This document shows positions 1 through 6,256 of a DNA stretch of 6,870 nt, in pieces. Numbering within the stretch: position 1 is the first letter of the stretch; every line of letters begins with the position of its first letter. Made by a program: the position numbers and the translations under genes. Below the pieces are notes generated by a model, which saw nothing but the letters and a program-made list of their open reading frames with translations, was not told the origin of the DNA and ran no database searches. Source of the stretch: Bacillota bacterium (GTDB lineage: Bacteria; Bacillota; Clostridia; Oscillospirales; Oscillospiraceae); assembly GCA_023393155.1 (NCBI GenBank), contig JAEWML010000212.1, positions 1 through 6,870 of the forward strand. Direction: 5' to 3'.

Positions 1-1
1 G

Positions 2-166
2 ATTAAGGGAGAAGTGGCAGACGAGGCCCGGCTGGAAAAACTGGAGGACGCTGTGGCTTTACAGGGAATTTCCCATATGCCCGCCCGCGTGAAATGCGCC
101 GTGCTGGCATGGCACACGCTGGAAGAGGCTTTGGACGGCAAGCAGCCAGAGATGCTCCGGCTGTAA
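2..166 (+). CDS. sufU: SufU/NifU-like Fe-S cluster assembly protein, C-terminal fragment
   Basis: The last 54 residues of a gene that enters from the left edge in frame 2. The fragment contains an ARVKCAVLAWHTLEEAL block (visible residues 28-44), which matches the C-terminal signature of SufU-type proteins, where a Cys in an RxKC context is one of the conserved cysteine ligands. SufU proteins act in the cytoplasm with the SufS cysteine desulfurase and SufBCD in Fe-S cluster biogenesis; in Firmicutes SufU is the usual form. The N-terminal domain with the other cysteines lies outside the window, so the assignment rests on this C-terminal block only. The reading frame is open to the edge and ends in TAA. 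A strong terminator follows about 60 bp downstream, so it is probably the last gene of a suf operon and is not transcriptionally linked to the genes that follow. Confidence 0.8.
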   Translation: MKGEVADEARLEKLEDAVALQGISHMPARVKCAVLAWHTLEEALDGKQPEMLRL

Positions 167-226
167 CCCACCCGAACCCCGGTTACAATTACCATTCCCG
201 CACATCCCTCCGCGCGTGCGGCTTTC

Positions 227-260
227 CGGCGGCCGGCCCTTTGACCGGCCGCCGCTTTTT
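227..260 (+). terminator. Intrinsic (rho-independent) terminator of the suf operon
   Basis: A perfect 10-bp GC-rich stem (227-236 with 245-254) encloses an 8-nt loop and is followed directly by CTTTTT (255-260). A smaller 6-bp hairpin (CCGCAC 198-203 with GTGCGG 216-221) lies just upstream and could support it. Together they separate the SufU-like gene from the operon that starts after 314. Confidence 0.88.
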
Positions 261-313
261 CGCATGAAGCTTGCGTTAACAGTGCAGGTAATACTTTCTA
301 GGTTGAAAAGTGG

Positions 314-342
314 TTGTTTCTTCCGACAAAATACTTTATAAT
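314..342 (+). promoter_or_regulatory. Sigma-A type promoter for the VTC-DUF4956-CotH-MBOAT operon
   Basis: A consensus TATAAT box at 337-342 has a TTGTTT box (314-319) 17 bp upstream, the optimal housekeeping spacing. The surrounding DNA is AT-rich in an otherwise GC-rich window. Transcription would start near 349-351, giving a leader of about 75 nt before the GTG at 426. No activator or repressor site was recognised. Confidence 0.8.
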
Positions 343-356
343 AGGGAAAAAACCGA

Positions 357-411
357 CACAGGCAGTTCCTCTCCGTGAGTGAAGGAACTGTCTGTGCCGA
401 AACCGGAGAGG
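357..411 (+). promoter_or_regulatory. Structured 5' leader with two competing helices, one covering the SD
   Basis: Helix A: 357-370 pairs with 383-396 over 14 bp with one G-U pair, leaving a 12-nt loop. Helix B: CCTCTCCG (368-375) is the exact complement of CGGAGAGG (404-411), which overlaps the Shine-Dalgarno region of the first gene. Positions 368-370 are needed by both helices, so the fully formed versions are mutually exclusive. This is what the sequence shows; that it regulates translation, or stabilises the 5' end of the mRNA, is inference. It does not match a riboswitch class I can recognise, and no U-run follows helix A, so it is not an ordinary terminator. Confidence 0.5.
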
Positions 412-417
412 GGAGAG
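405..417 (+). promoter_or_regulatory. Ribosome binding site that fixes the VTC gene start at GTG 426
   Basis: A purine-rich tract GGAGAGGGGAGAG lies 8-10 nt before GTG 426. The in-frame GTG at 375 sits in the loop of the leader hairpin and has a pyrimidine-rich stretch before it, with no Shine-Dalgarno sequence. The tract therefore supports 426 as the true start. Confidence 0.75.
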
Positions 418-425
418 ACGCCTTA

Positions 426-1127
426 GTGAGTAAGACGCTGGACGTGCGCAGGCGCGAGCTAAAATACCGGATTTCTCTGGCGGAATCCCTGCGGGCGCAG
501 CAACTGCTCTCCCAGGTGCTGCCGGGCGACGCGAACAACGGACCCGACGGGTACACCGTGCGCTCGCTGTATTTCGACAGTCTGTACAACCACGACTATG
601 AGGAGAAGGAGGACGGGCTGGAGCGCCGGAAAAAGGTGCGCCTGCGGGTCTATTCTCCCACCGCCGCGGTGGCCAAGCTGGAGCTGAAGGAAAAGGACGG
701 CGCGTGGCAGCGCAAGCAGTCCCTTGTTTTGCCGCGGGAAGCGGCGGAGCGGCTGCTCCGGGGAGACTACGGCCCTCTTGCCGCGCTGGATCAGCCGCTG
801 GCGCAGCAGCTTTACCGCCTGATGCTTGAGGAGCTTTACCGGCCTGTTTGCACCGTGGAATACCGGCGCTATGCCTTTGTGGTGCCCGCAAACGACATTC
901 GCATCACCTTCGACCGGCATCTGACCGCCGGGGAGGGAATACCGGCGCTGTTTGACGGGGAGGATTTCCTCTACCCCGTGGGCGCACCGGACGACGTGAC
1001 CATGGAAGTGAAATTCAACCGCTTTTTGTTCAGTTACATCCGGGATTTACTGGAGGGCATTGAAAAGCTTCCGGTGTCTTACAGTAAATACGTGATGTCC
1101 CGCCGGATCAGCCACACCTTTGGATAG
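426..1127 (+). CDS. VTC-domain polyphosphate polymerase family protein
   Basis: A 233-residue cytosolic protein with no membrane segment, covering a complete VTC/CYTH-like triphosphate-tunnel fold. Visible family landmarks: ELKY (11-14), RSLYFDS (46-52), KVRLRVY (70-76), KLELKEK (84-90), a CTVEYRRYAF strand, ITFDRH, MEVKF (193-197, with Glu194 as likely metal ligand) and SYSKYV (218-223) close to the C-terminus. These basic residues line the tunnel in characterised VTC proteins, where the yeast homologue makes polyphosphate from ATP. All the key positions I can locate appear intact, so activity is plausible, although the product of bacterial stand-alone VTC proteins is not settled. The GTG start at 426 is chosen over GTG 375 because the fold begins right after it and it has a good ribosome binding site. 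It is first in the operon; DUF4956 and CotH genes are its usual neighbours. Confidence 0.88.
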   Translation: MSKTLDVRRRELKYRISLAESLRAQQLLSQVLPGDANNGPDGYTVRSLYFDSLYNHDYEEKEDGLERRKKVRLRVYSPTAAVAKLELKEKDGAWQRKQSLVLPREAAERLLRGDYGPLAALDQPLAQQLYRLMLEELYRPVCTVEYRRYAFVVPANDIRITFDRHLTAGEGIPALFDGEDFLYPVGAPDDVTMEVKFNRFLFSYIRDLLEGIEKLPVSYSKYVMSRRISHTFG

Positions 1128-1183
1128 GCGTTTCCTGGGCGCGGACAGCCCCTTAATGATATGAAAAAGAGGGATATGATACG

Positions 1184-1864
1184 ATGAGAGAAGAGCTTTT
1201 GGCCCTGCTGGCGGCAAACACCGGCGCGCTGACCTTACAGGATATTCTGCTGAATTTTCTGATTGCGGGCCTTTTGGGCGTGGTGATTTACCTGTCCTAC
1301 CGCGTGTCCCACGCGGCGGCGGTGTACAGCGCGAAGTTTAACGTCTCGCTGATTATGCTCGCCCTGATTACCACGCTGGTGATGAACGTCATCGGCAACA
1401 ACATCGCCCTTTCTCTGGGCATGGTGGGCGCGCTGTCCATCGTGCGTTTCCGCACCGCCATCAAGGACCCGCGGGACACCGCGTATATCTTCTGGGCGGT
1501 TGCAGTGGGGATTTGCTGCGGGGTGCAGGAGTATCTGATTTCCGCCATCGGCTCGGGCGTGATCTTCTTGTTTATGCTCCTTTTCGGCGCGGTGAAAAGC
1601 AACGAGCGCTATCTTCTGGTGCTGCGGGGGGACAGAGCCGTGGAGGAGGAGCTTGAAAAGGCCGTGGGGCAGATTTTCGGCGGAAAGGCCCGCTTTAGGG
1701 TCAAAAATACCTCACGGGACACGCTGGAGTACATTTACGAGCTTTCCGAAAAGCAGGTTCGGCAGGCGGACCGGAAAACCGGCTCTTTGACGCTGCAGCT
1801 TGGCAAGCTGGAGGGGATGACGGCTGTCAATCTGGTCAGCCAGAACGACGAGATTAACCGCTAG
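1184..1864 (+). CDS. DUF4956 domain integral membrane protein
   Basis: A 226-residue protein of unknown function. Hydrophobic segments fall at about 22-41, 53-75, 76-87, 100-115 and 118-137, which I read as four or so membrane passes, followed by a soluble, charged C-terminal domain (about 139-226) that probably lies in the cytoplasm. The family core is the stretch around GMVGALSIVRFRTAIKDPRD (79-98), where small residues end a membrane helix and a conserved RFR-x4-KDPRDTAY loop follows. DUF4956 genes recur next to VTC and CotH genes, so a role as membrane partner for the VTC protein is a reasonable inference; no biochemical activity is known to me. AGAGGGA at 1168-1174 serves as ribosome binding site. 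The stop codon is 8 bp before the next start, which suggests translational coupling. Confidence 0.85.
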   Translation: MREELLALLAANTGALTLQDILLNFLIAGLLGVVIYLSYRVSHAAAVYSAKFNVSLIMLALITTLVMNVIGNNIALSLGMVGALSIVRFRTAIKDPRDTAYIFWAVAVGICCGVQEYLISAIGSGVIFLFMLLFGAVKSNERYLLVLRGDRAVEEELEKAVGQIFGGKARFRVKNTSRDTLEYIYELSEKQVRQADRKTGSLTLQLGKLEGMTAVNLVSQNDEINR

Positions 1865-1872
1865 GCCACGGG

Positions 1873-3450
1873 ATGAGAAATGAGCGAAAAACCGCCATCG
1901 TGGGAATCGCGGTGCTGCTGACGGCGGTGGTGGGACTGAGCCTGCTGGGCGCGCTGGCAAAGCGGCAGGCGCAGAGCGGGGCCTATGACCTGCCGCTGAC
2001 TCCGGCGCCCCTTGCCGAAGACGCAATGCAGGGCATCTCTTCAGAGGACTGGACGGTGGACGAAAGCTTTTCCTCCAATCTCCCGCTGGTGATTCTGGAC
2101 ACGGGGGACGAGCGCCCGCCCATCAGCATGGAGCAGGAGAAGGACGGCACCTTCAGCCCCATTCCGGGCGTGGAGCCTTACCGGGCGGGCACCCTCCGCG
2201 TCATTGACACCGGAGACGTGAACACGCTGCACGACAGGGCGTCATACGTCAGCGACGTGCGCCTGAAGCGCCGGGGAAACAGCTCTATGCTCTATGAAAA
2301 GGCCCAGTATCTGGTGAAGCTTGTGACGGAGTCCGGGCAGGACAATGAGCTGGATTTGATGGGCATGGGCGCGGAATCCGAGTGGGTGCTCAACGGCTCC
2401 ATGGCGGACAAGAGCATGATGCGGAACTATCTCTCCTACCGCATGGCCTCCGCTTTTATGCCCTACACGCCGGATTCCCGCTACTGCGAGGTGCTCTATT
2501 ACGAAAACGGGCAGTACCATTACGAGGGCGTGTACCTGCTGATTGAAAGCATTAAGCAGGGGCCGGAGCGGGTGGACATTTCCGAGGCCGAGAGCTCTGA
2601 CCAATTCCCGTCCTATATCGTGCGGCGGGACCGGGCGGCGGAGGATGAAATCATTCTGGACACCTGGGCCACCGCCGGTCCCTCCAAGGAGGCCCGGCTG
2701 GGCCTGATTTACCCCACGCAGAAAAACGCAACGCCGGAGGCAATCGAGTATGTCACGGAGGATTTGAGCCGCATAGAGAAGGTGCTGTATTCCGACGACC
2801 CGGAGGTTTTTGCAACCTATTCCCGCTATATCGACGTGGATTCCTTTGTGGACTACTTTCTGTTCAACGAGTTTTTCGGAAGCTACGACGCGGGCAAAAA
2901 CTCCACCTATATGTACAAGGAGCTGGGCGGCAAGCTGCATATGGGCCCGGTGTGGGATTTGGACGGCGCGCTGGACAATTATGTCGCCCAGCCGCTGGAG
3001 TGGGAGGTAACCGCCTTCCAGACCCAGCCTTGGTTTGACCGTTTGTCCATGGACGACAATTTTCTTGACAAGCTGGAGCGGCGGTATGCCGAGCTGCGCA
3101 GGGGGCCGCTGTCGGACAAGACGCTGTATGAGACGGTGGTCGGCATCGCCGCATATCTTGGTTCCGCCGTGGAGCGGGAGTGGACCCGCTGGGGACATAT
3201 CTACACCACGTTCAACCGATACAGCATGCAAAGCGACGGCGGGCTTGTGCGCAACACCTCCGAGTTTCGTCAGGAGGTCTACCGCATCAAAACCAGCATT
3301 TCCCGGCATGCGGAGGCCATCGGTCCGTATCTGGACGTGCTTGAAAAGTCCGCCGAGATGAACACCGACGCGTCCCTTTACACGCCGCTGGCTCTGCTGC
3401 TGGCAATCTTGGTGTTTGCCGTTTCCGCGTATTACGCATCCCGCAAATAG
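1873..3450 (+). CDS. CotH-family kinase-like protein with N- and C-terminal membrane anchors
   Basis: A 525-residue protein with a signal-anchor helix at about 8-29, a large domain (about 30-500) and a second helix at about 504-521 ending YYASRK. The topology implies that the domain lies outside the membrane with both short tails inside. CotH signatures are seen in order: RRGNSS (133-138) with Lys143 and Lys149 nearby, WVLNGSMADKSMMRN (around 171-185), YEGVYLLIE (217-225), a DYFLFNE helix (327-333), D339-A-G-K-N343 and WDLD (361-364). In the Bacillus subtilis spore-coat kinase CotH, the catalytic and metal-binding aspartates are spaced like Asp339 and Asp362 here, so the kinase site appears intact. 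CotH belongs to the Fam20C-like secretory kinase group. Its substrate here is unknown; no CotB/CotG-like protein is encoded in the window. The start has only a weak Shine-Dalgarno sequence, consistent with coupling to the gene before it. Confidence 0.88.
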   Translation: MRNERKTAIVGIAVLLTAVVGLSLLGALAKRQAQSGAYDLPLTPAPLAEDAMQGISSEDWTVDESFSSNLPLVILDTGDERPPISMEQEKDGTFSPIPGVEPYRAGTLRVIDTGDVNTLHDRASYVSDVRLKRRGNSSMLYEKAQYLVKLVTESGQDNELDLMGMGAESEWVLNGSMADKSMMRNYLSYRMASAFMPYTPDSRYCEVLYYENGQYHYEGVYLLIESIKQGPERVDISEAESSDQFPSYIVRRDRAAEDEIILDTWATAGPSKEARLGLIYPTQKNATPEAIEYVTEDLSRIEKVLYSDDPEVFATYSRYIDVDSFVDYFLFNEFFGSYDAGKNSTYMYKELGGKLHMGPVWDLDGALDNYVAQPLEWEVTAFQTQPWFDRLSMDDNFLDKLERRYAELRRGPLSDKTLYETVVGIAAYLGSAVEREWTRWGHIYTTFNRYSMQSDGGLVRNTSEFRQEVYRIKTSISRHAEAIGPYLDVLEKSAEMNTDASLYTPLALLLAILVFAVSAYYASRK

Positions 3451-3454
3451 GAGG
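3449..3454 (+). promoter_or_regulatory. Consensus ribosome binding site overlapping the CotH stop codon
   Basis: A perfect AGGAGG with a 6-nt spacer to ATG 3461. It begins inside the TAG that ends the CotH-family gene, so ribosomes finishing that gene can restart on the MBOAT gene. It rules out the longer in-frame start (TTG 3416). Confidence 0.85.
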
Positions 3455-3460
3455 CTGTTC

Positions 3461-4858
3461 ATGGAGACTTCCAGTCTGGCATTTTTGGCATACGGACTGC
3501 CGGCCTGTATCGTGCTGTATTATCTGTGCTTTTTTTCCCGCCCTTTGCAAAACGGCGTGCTGCTGCTGGCAAGCCTTGTGTTTTACGCCTTTGGGCAGAC
3601 GGTTTATCTGCCGGTGCTGGCCATCTGGATTTTGTGGAGCTGGGTGCTGGGCCTGTGGATTGACCGGCGCAAAGCGCGGGGACACAGCGGCACCGGCGTA
3701 ACGGGGCTGGCCGTGGTCACAAACGTTCTTTTGCTGGCGCTTTTCCGGCTGGCCGGGCCGCTGCTGGCGCTTGCGTATCCCTCTGCGGGGGGTTCCGCCC
3801 CCGCTTTGCCCACGGCGGTTCCGCTGGGGCTTGCCTTTTTTACGCTTCAGTCGGTGGGCTATTGTCTGGATGTGTACCGGGGAGACACTCCGGCGGAGCG
3901 GAATCCTTTTTATGTGGGACTGCATCTTGCCTTTTTCCCCAAGCTGGCGGGGGGACCTCTGACGGATTTTACCGAATTTCGGCGGCAGCTCACCCACCGG
4001 ACCCACAGTACGGAGCAACTCAGCCGGGGCCTGTGCCGCTTTGTGCTGGGCCTGTCGAAAAAAATTCTGCTGGCGGGCCAATTGGCCTATCTGGTGGACT
4101 TTGTGTTTAACCAGACCAGCATGGACAACACCGTGGTGCAGGTGCCGGTGCTGCTGGTTTGGCTGGGGCTGCTGGCCCTGTGCCTTCAGTTTTACTATGA
4201 GCTGTCCGGGGATGCGGATATGGCCGTCGGGCTGGGCCTGGTGTTTGGCTTTACCCTGCCGGAGCAAGTCCGCGCCCCCTTTCAGGCCGACAGTCTGGCG
4301 GACTTTTGGCGGCGCTGGGAAATTACGGGTTTAGGCTGGTTCCGCAAGTATCTGTACGGCTCTATGCCCCGGCAGGAGAATCCGGACATGGTGATTTGCA
4401 GCCTTGCGCTGGTTTGGCTGTGCTTCGGACTGTGGCACGGGTTTGAGTGGACGTTTCTGGTCTGGGGCGTTTGGAACTTTGCGGTTCTTCTTTCGGAAAA
4501 TTCCTTCCGCCATGTGGCGCGGATACCGGGCGGCGCGCTGCGCCGCGTCTATACACTGCTGACGGTGGCAGTGGGCTTTGTCCTTCTGAAAAGTCCCACG
4601 CTTTATCACGCGGGGCAGTTTTTTATTGATTTGCTGGGCTTTGGAAATAACGCCTTTTCCAGCGGCTTTTTCTATGCGGCGCTGCGGGAGTATTGGGCGC
4701 CCCTGTTTTTCGGCGTGCTGTTTGTAACGCCGGTTGCCGCGCGATTTTCGGCGTTTCTTGGGCGGCGGGGCCGGGCTTGGCGGTGCGTGGCGGCCATTGG
4801 TTATGCGGCGGGGCTTGCGGCGATGCTGGTGCTGTGCCTGGCGTTTCTCGCCCGGTGA
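3461..4858 (+). CDS. MBOAT-family O-acyltransferase (AlgI/DltB-like), variant active site
   Basis: A 465-residue, very hydrophobic polytopic membrane protein. Family landmarks in order: LQSVGYCLDVYRG (129-141), FPKLAGGPL (159-167), a SRGLCRFVLGLSKKILLA segment, YYELSGDADMAVGLG (about 245-259), FWRRWEIT (282-289), WFRKYLYG and LWHGFEW (324-330, with His326). These place it with AlgI/PatB/DltB-type transferases, which move acyl groups across the membrane onto surface polymers together with an SGNH-type partner; such a partner candidate follows directly. His326 of the WHG motif, the invariant catalytic His of the superfamily, is present. The second normally conserved His (RWH-I-S) is Glu287 here. 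The start at ATG 3461 is set by AGGAGG at 3449-3454, 6 nt upstream and overlapping the CotH stop. The target polymer and acyl donor cannot be read from the sequence. Confidence 0.85.
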   Translation: METSSLAFLAYGLPACIVLYYLCFFSRPLQNGVLLLASLVFYAFGQTVYLPVLAIWILWSWVLGLWIDRRKARGHSGTGVTGLAVVTNVLLLALFRLAGPLLALAYPSAGGSAPALPTAVPLGLAFFTLQSVGYCLDVYRGDTPAERNPFYVGLHLAFFPKLAGGPLTDFTEFRRQLTHRTHSTEQLSRGLCRFVLGLSKKILLAGQLAYLVDFVFNQTSMDNTVVQVPVLLVWLGLLALCLQFYYELSGDADMAVGLGLVFGFTLPEQVRAPFQADSLADFWRRWEITGLGWFRKYLYGSMPRQENPDMVICSLALVWLCFGLWHGFEWTFLVWGVWNFAVLLSENSFRHVARIPGGALRRVYTLLTVAVGFVLLKSPTLYHAGQFFIDLLGFGNNAFSSGFFYAALREYWAPLFFGVLFVTPVAARFSAFLGRRGRAWRCVAAIGYAAGLAAMLVLCLAFLAR

Positions 4859-4906
4859 GCCGCAGTCCATTTTGCAAGCGCAGCCAAACCAGCGCAAGGA
4901 GGCAGC

Positions 4907-6133
4907 ATGAAACAATCAAGCAAAACGGAATTGTATCGGCGGGTGGCGGCCCCATTACTGCTGCTCATCCTGCTGGCGGCGGGGGGCTTTGCCCTGTGCG
5001 CCGCCGGAAATGACGCGGTGGGGGCCGCTCTGGAATTTGACCTGTGGGAAAACCGGCTGAATCCGGGCGGGCTGCAAAGCAGCGTGGAAAAAAGCATGCG
5101 GGCCGACCTCCCCAAACAGACGGCGAACCGCGTCTATTCCGCCGCGCTGGTGGCGCAGGGCAGGCGGACCAGCGGCGATTTTTACATCCTCAAGGACGAC
5201 GAGGGCTTTCTGCACAGGTCCAATCTCTATCAGGCCGTCGATCCCGAGGTGATGGAATACGCCCAGCGGCTTGAAAGGCTGAGCGCCGCCGCCGAAAAAA
5301 CGGGTGCGCCGGTGTTGTTTGTGGGCGCGTCGGGAAAGCTGACGCCGGGCGTCAGCCAATTCCCAGACGGCTACACGCCCGACTATGCCAGCCTTCGCAA
5401 TCTTGACGAGCTGTTGATCGATTTGATGGCTGTTGGGGTTGACACGCTGGACTTGCGCCAGAGCTTTTTGGAGGCGCCGCTGGCCTATGACGCGTATTAT
5501 TATCGGACGGACGTTAACTGGACGGCCCGGGCCGCCCAGTTTGCGGCGGGGAGCATTGCCCAGCGTGTGGAAGAGCTGTCTGGACTCAGGTTTGATCCCA
5601 GCGGACGGGCGACGGACCCCGCCCGCTACGAACAGACGCTGTACCCCGGCCTGCTTCTTGGAAACGAGGGCCGCGCCTCCGGCTTGTATTGGAGCGGGAC
5701 GGACGATTTTGTAACGCTCACCCCGTCCTTTTCCACGGATTTGACGGTGGAGCTGACGGATGAGAGCCACCATGAGACAAGCCGGCGGGGGACCTTTGAC
5801 CAGACGATTCTGGATTTGACGGCGGTGGACGAGCTGGCGGGCGCGCCGGGCAACCTGTTCCCCATCTATTACGGAAAGCGCGCGGCCCGGGTGGAAATTG
5901 AAAACCACAAGCTGCCGGCAGGGGCGCGGGTGCTTCTGGTGTGCGACGAGAACTTCTTTTCCACCGCCGCGTATCTGGCGCTGATGTGCGCCCGGGTGGA
6001 CGCGGTGCAAATCAGCACAAATTCCCCGGAGCAGGTGGAGCGGATGGTTTCCGGCGGCGGCTACGACTGCGTTGTGGTGGCCTGCCAAAGCCAGAGCATC
6101 GGCGCGGAGATGTTTCCGTTTTTTGAGGAGTAA
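4907..6133 (+). CDS. Membrane-anchored DHHW/AlgJ-like (SGNH-fold) protein, apparently without catalytic residues
   Basis: A 408-residue protein with a basic N-terminus (KTELYRR) and a hydrophobic helix at about 14-33, so anchored with its domain outside. The layout resembles the DHHW/AlgX/AlgJ family that partners MBOAT transferases: FYILKDDEGFL (a lead-in strand about 85-95), LFVGASGKL (where family members have a VPxK-type block), a YYYRTDVNWTARAAQFAA block (198-215) at the place of the Y-RTDxHWT motif, and VLLVCDENFFS (343-353) at the place of the serine-bearing GDSF/Y-type motif. Asp202 is kept, but the expected His is Asn204 and the expected Ser is replaced at Glu348. In AlgX-type proteins the Asp, His and Ser form the acetyl-transfer triad, so this copy is probably not an SGNH esterase/acetyltransferase and may be a scaffold, binding protein or differently working enzyme. 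AAGGAGG at 4896-4902 precedes the ATG by 4 nt. The family call is from motif order and gene context. Confidence 0.62.
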   Translation: MKQSSKTELYRRVAAPLLLLILLAAGGFALCAAGNDAVGAALEFDLWENRLNPGGLQSSVEKSMRADLPKQTANRVYSAALVAQGRRTSGDFYILKDDEGFLHRSNLYQAVDPEVMEYAQRLERLSAAAEKTGAPVLFVGASGKLTPGVSQFPDGYTPDYASLRNLDELLIDLMAVGVDTLDLRQSFLEAPLAYDAYYYRTDVNWTARAAQFAAGSIAQRVEELSGLRFDPSGRATDPARYEQTLYPGLLLGNEGRASGLYWSGTDDFVTLTPSFSTDLTVELTDESHHETSRRGTFDQTILDLTAVDELAGAPGNLFPIYYGKRAARVEIENHKLPAGARVLLVCDENFFSTAAYLALMCARVDAVQISTNSPEQVERMVSGGGYDCVVVACQSQSIGAEMFPFFEE

Positions 6134-6256
6134 CTTCAGGCAGCTACGCACAATTTAGGGAAGTTTCCTTAAAAAATTCATTTGCAGACACACCTGCGCA
6201 TTTAATATTAAAATGATATGGTATTTCCGTGAATCACAAAGGAGAGGGGGAGTTGA
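6134..6256 (+). promoter_or_regulatory. AT-rich spacer with possible promoter and a 12-bp palindrome
   Basis: This 123-bp gap holds no gene. It is clearly more AT-rich than its surroundings. A weak promoter can be drawn with TTGCAG (6182-6187) and TATTAA (6206-6211), spacer 18 bp. The sequence at 6201-6212, TTTAATATTAAA, is a perfect 12-bp palindrome that overlaps the candidate -10 box and could be an operator, or merely chance in AT-rich DNA. I see no convincing intrinsic terminator after the stop at 6131-6133. AAAGGAG (6238-6244) followed by GGGGGAG is a strong ribosome binding region for the next gene. Confidence 0.4.

Noticed and set aside
303..308. TTGAAA as the -35 box of the operon promoter
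   Set aside because: It is 28 bp from the TATAAT box, far outside workable spacing. TTGTTT at 314-319 gives 17 bp.
349..425. A known riboswitch (for example a cyclic dinucleotide class) in the leader
   Set aside because: The leader is only about 75 nt and I could not match conserved core motifs of any class I know; only the competing helices are supported.
298..891. Antisense open frame across the VTC gene and its promoter
   Set aside because: Low-complexity Ala/Pro/Arg composition typical of a GC-rich shadow frame; it would also run through the well-formed + strand promoter and leader.
3416..3460. An upstream TTG start giving the MBOAT protein 15 more residues
   Set aside because: It would overlap the CotH-family gene, adds a polar non-family stretch, and ATG 3461 has a perfect AGGAGG at ideal spacing.
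2242..3462. Long antisense open frame (406 codons) opposite the CotH gene
   Set aside because: It lies opposite a convincing CotH-family gene, has no recognisable domain, and is rich in residues expected from the reverse reading of GC-rich codons.
4907..6133. The AlgJ-like gene as a decayed pseudogene
   Set aside because: The frame is full-length and uninterrupted with a good ribosome binding site; only the catalytic motifs differ, which fits a pseudoenzyme better than decay.
4955..6151. Long antisense open frame (398 codons) opposite the AlgJ-like gene
   Set aside because: It is Arg/Gln/His/Val-rich with no domain and has no clear promoter or ribosome binding site on the minus strand. The + strand frame has an anchor helix, a Shine-Dalgarno site and family motifs.
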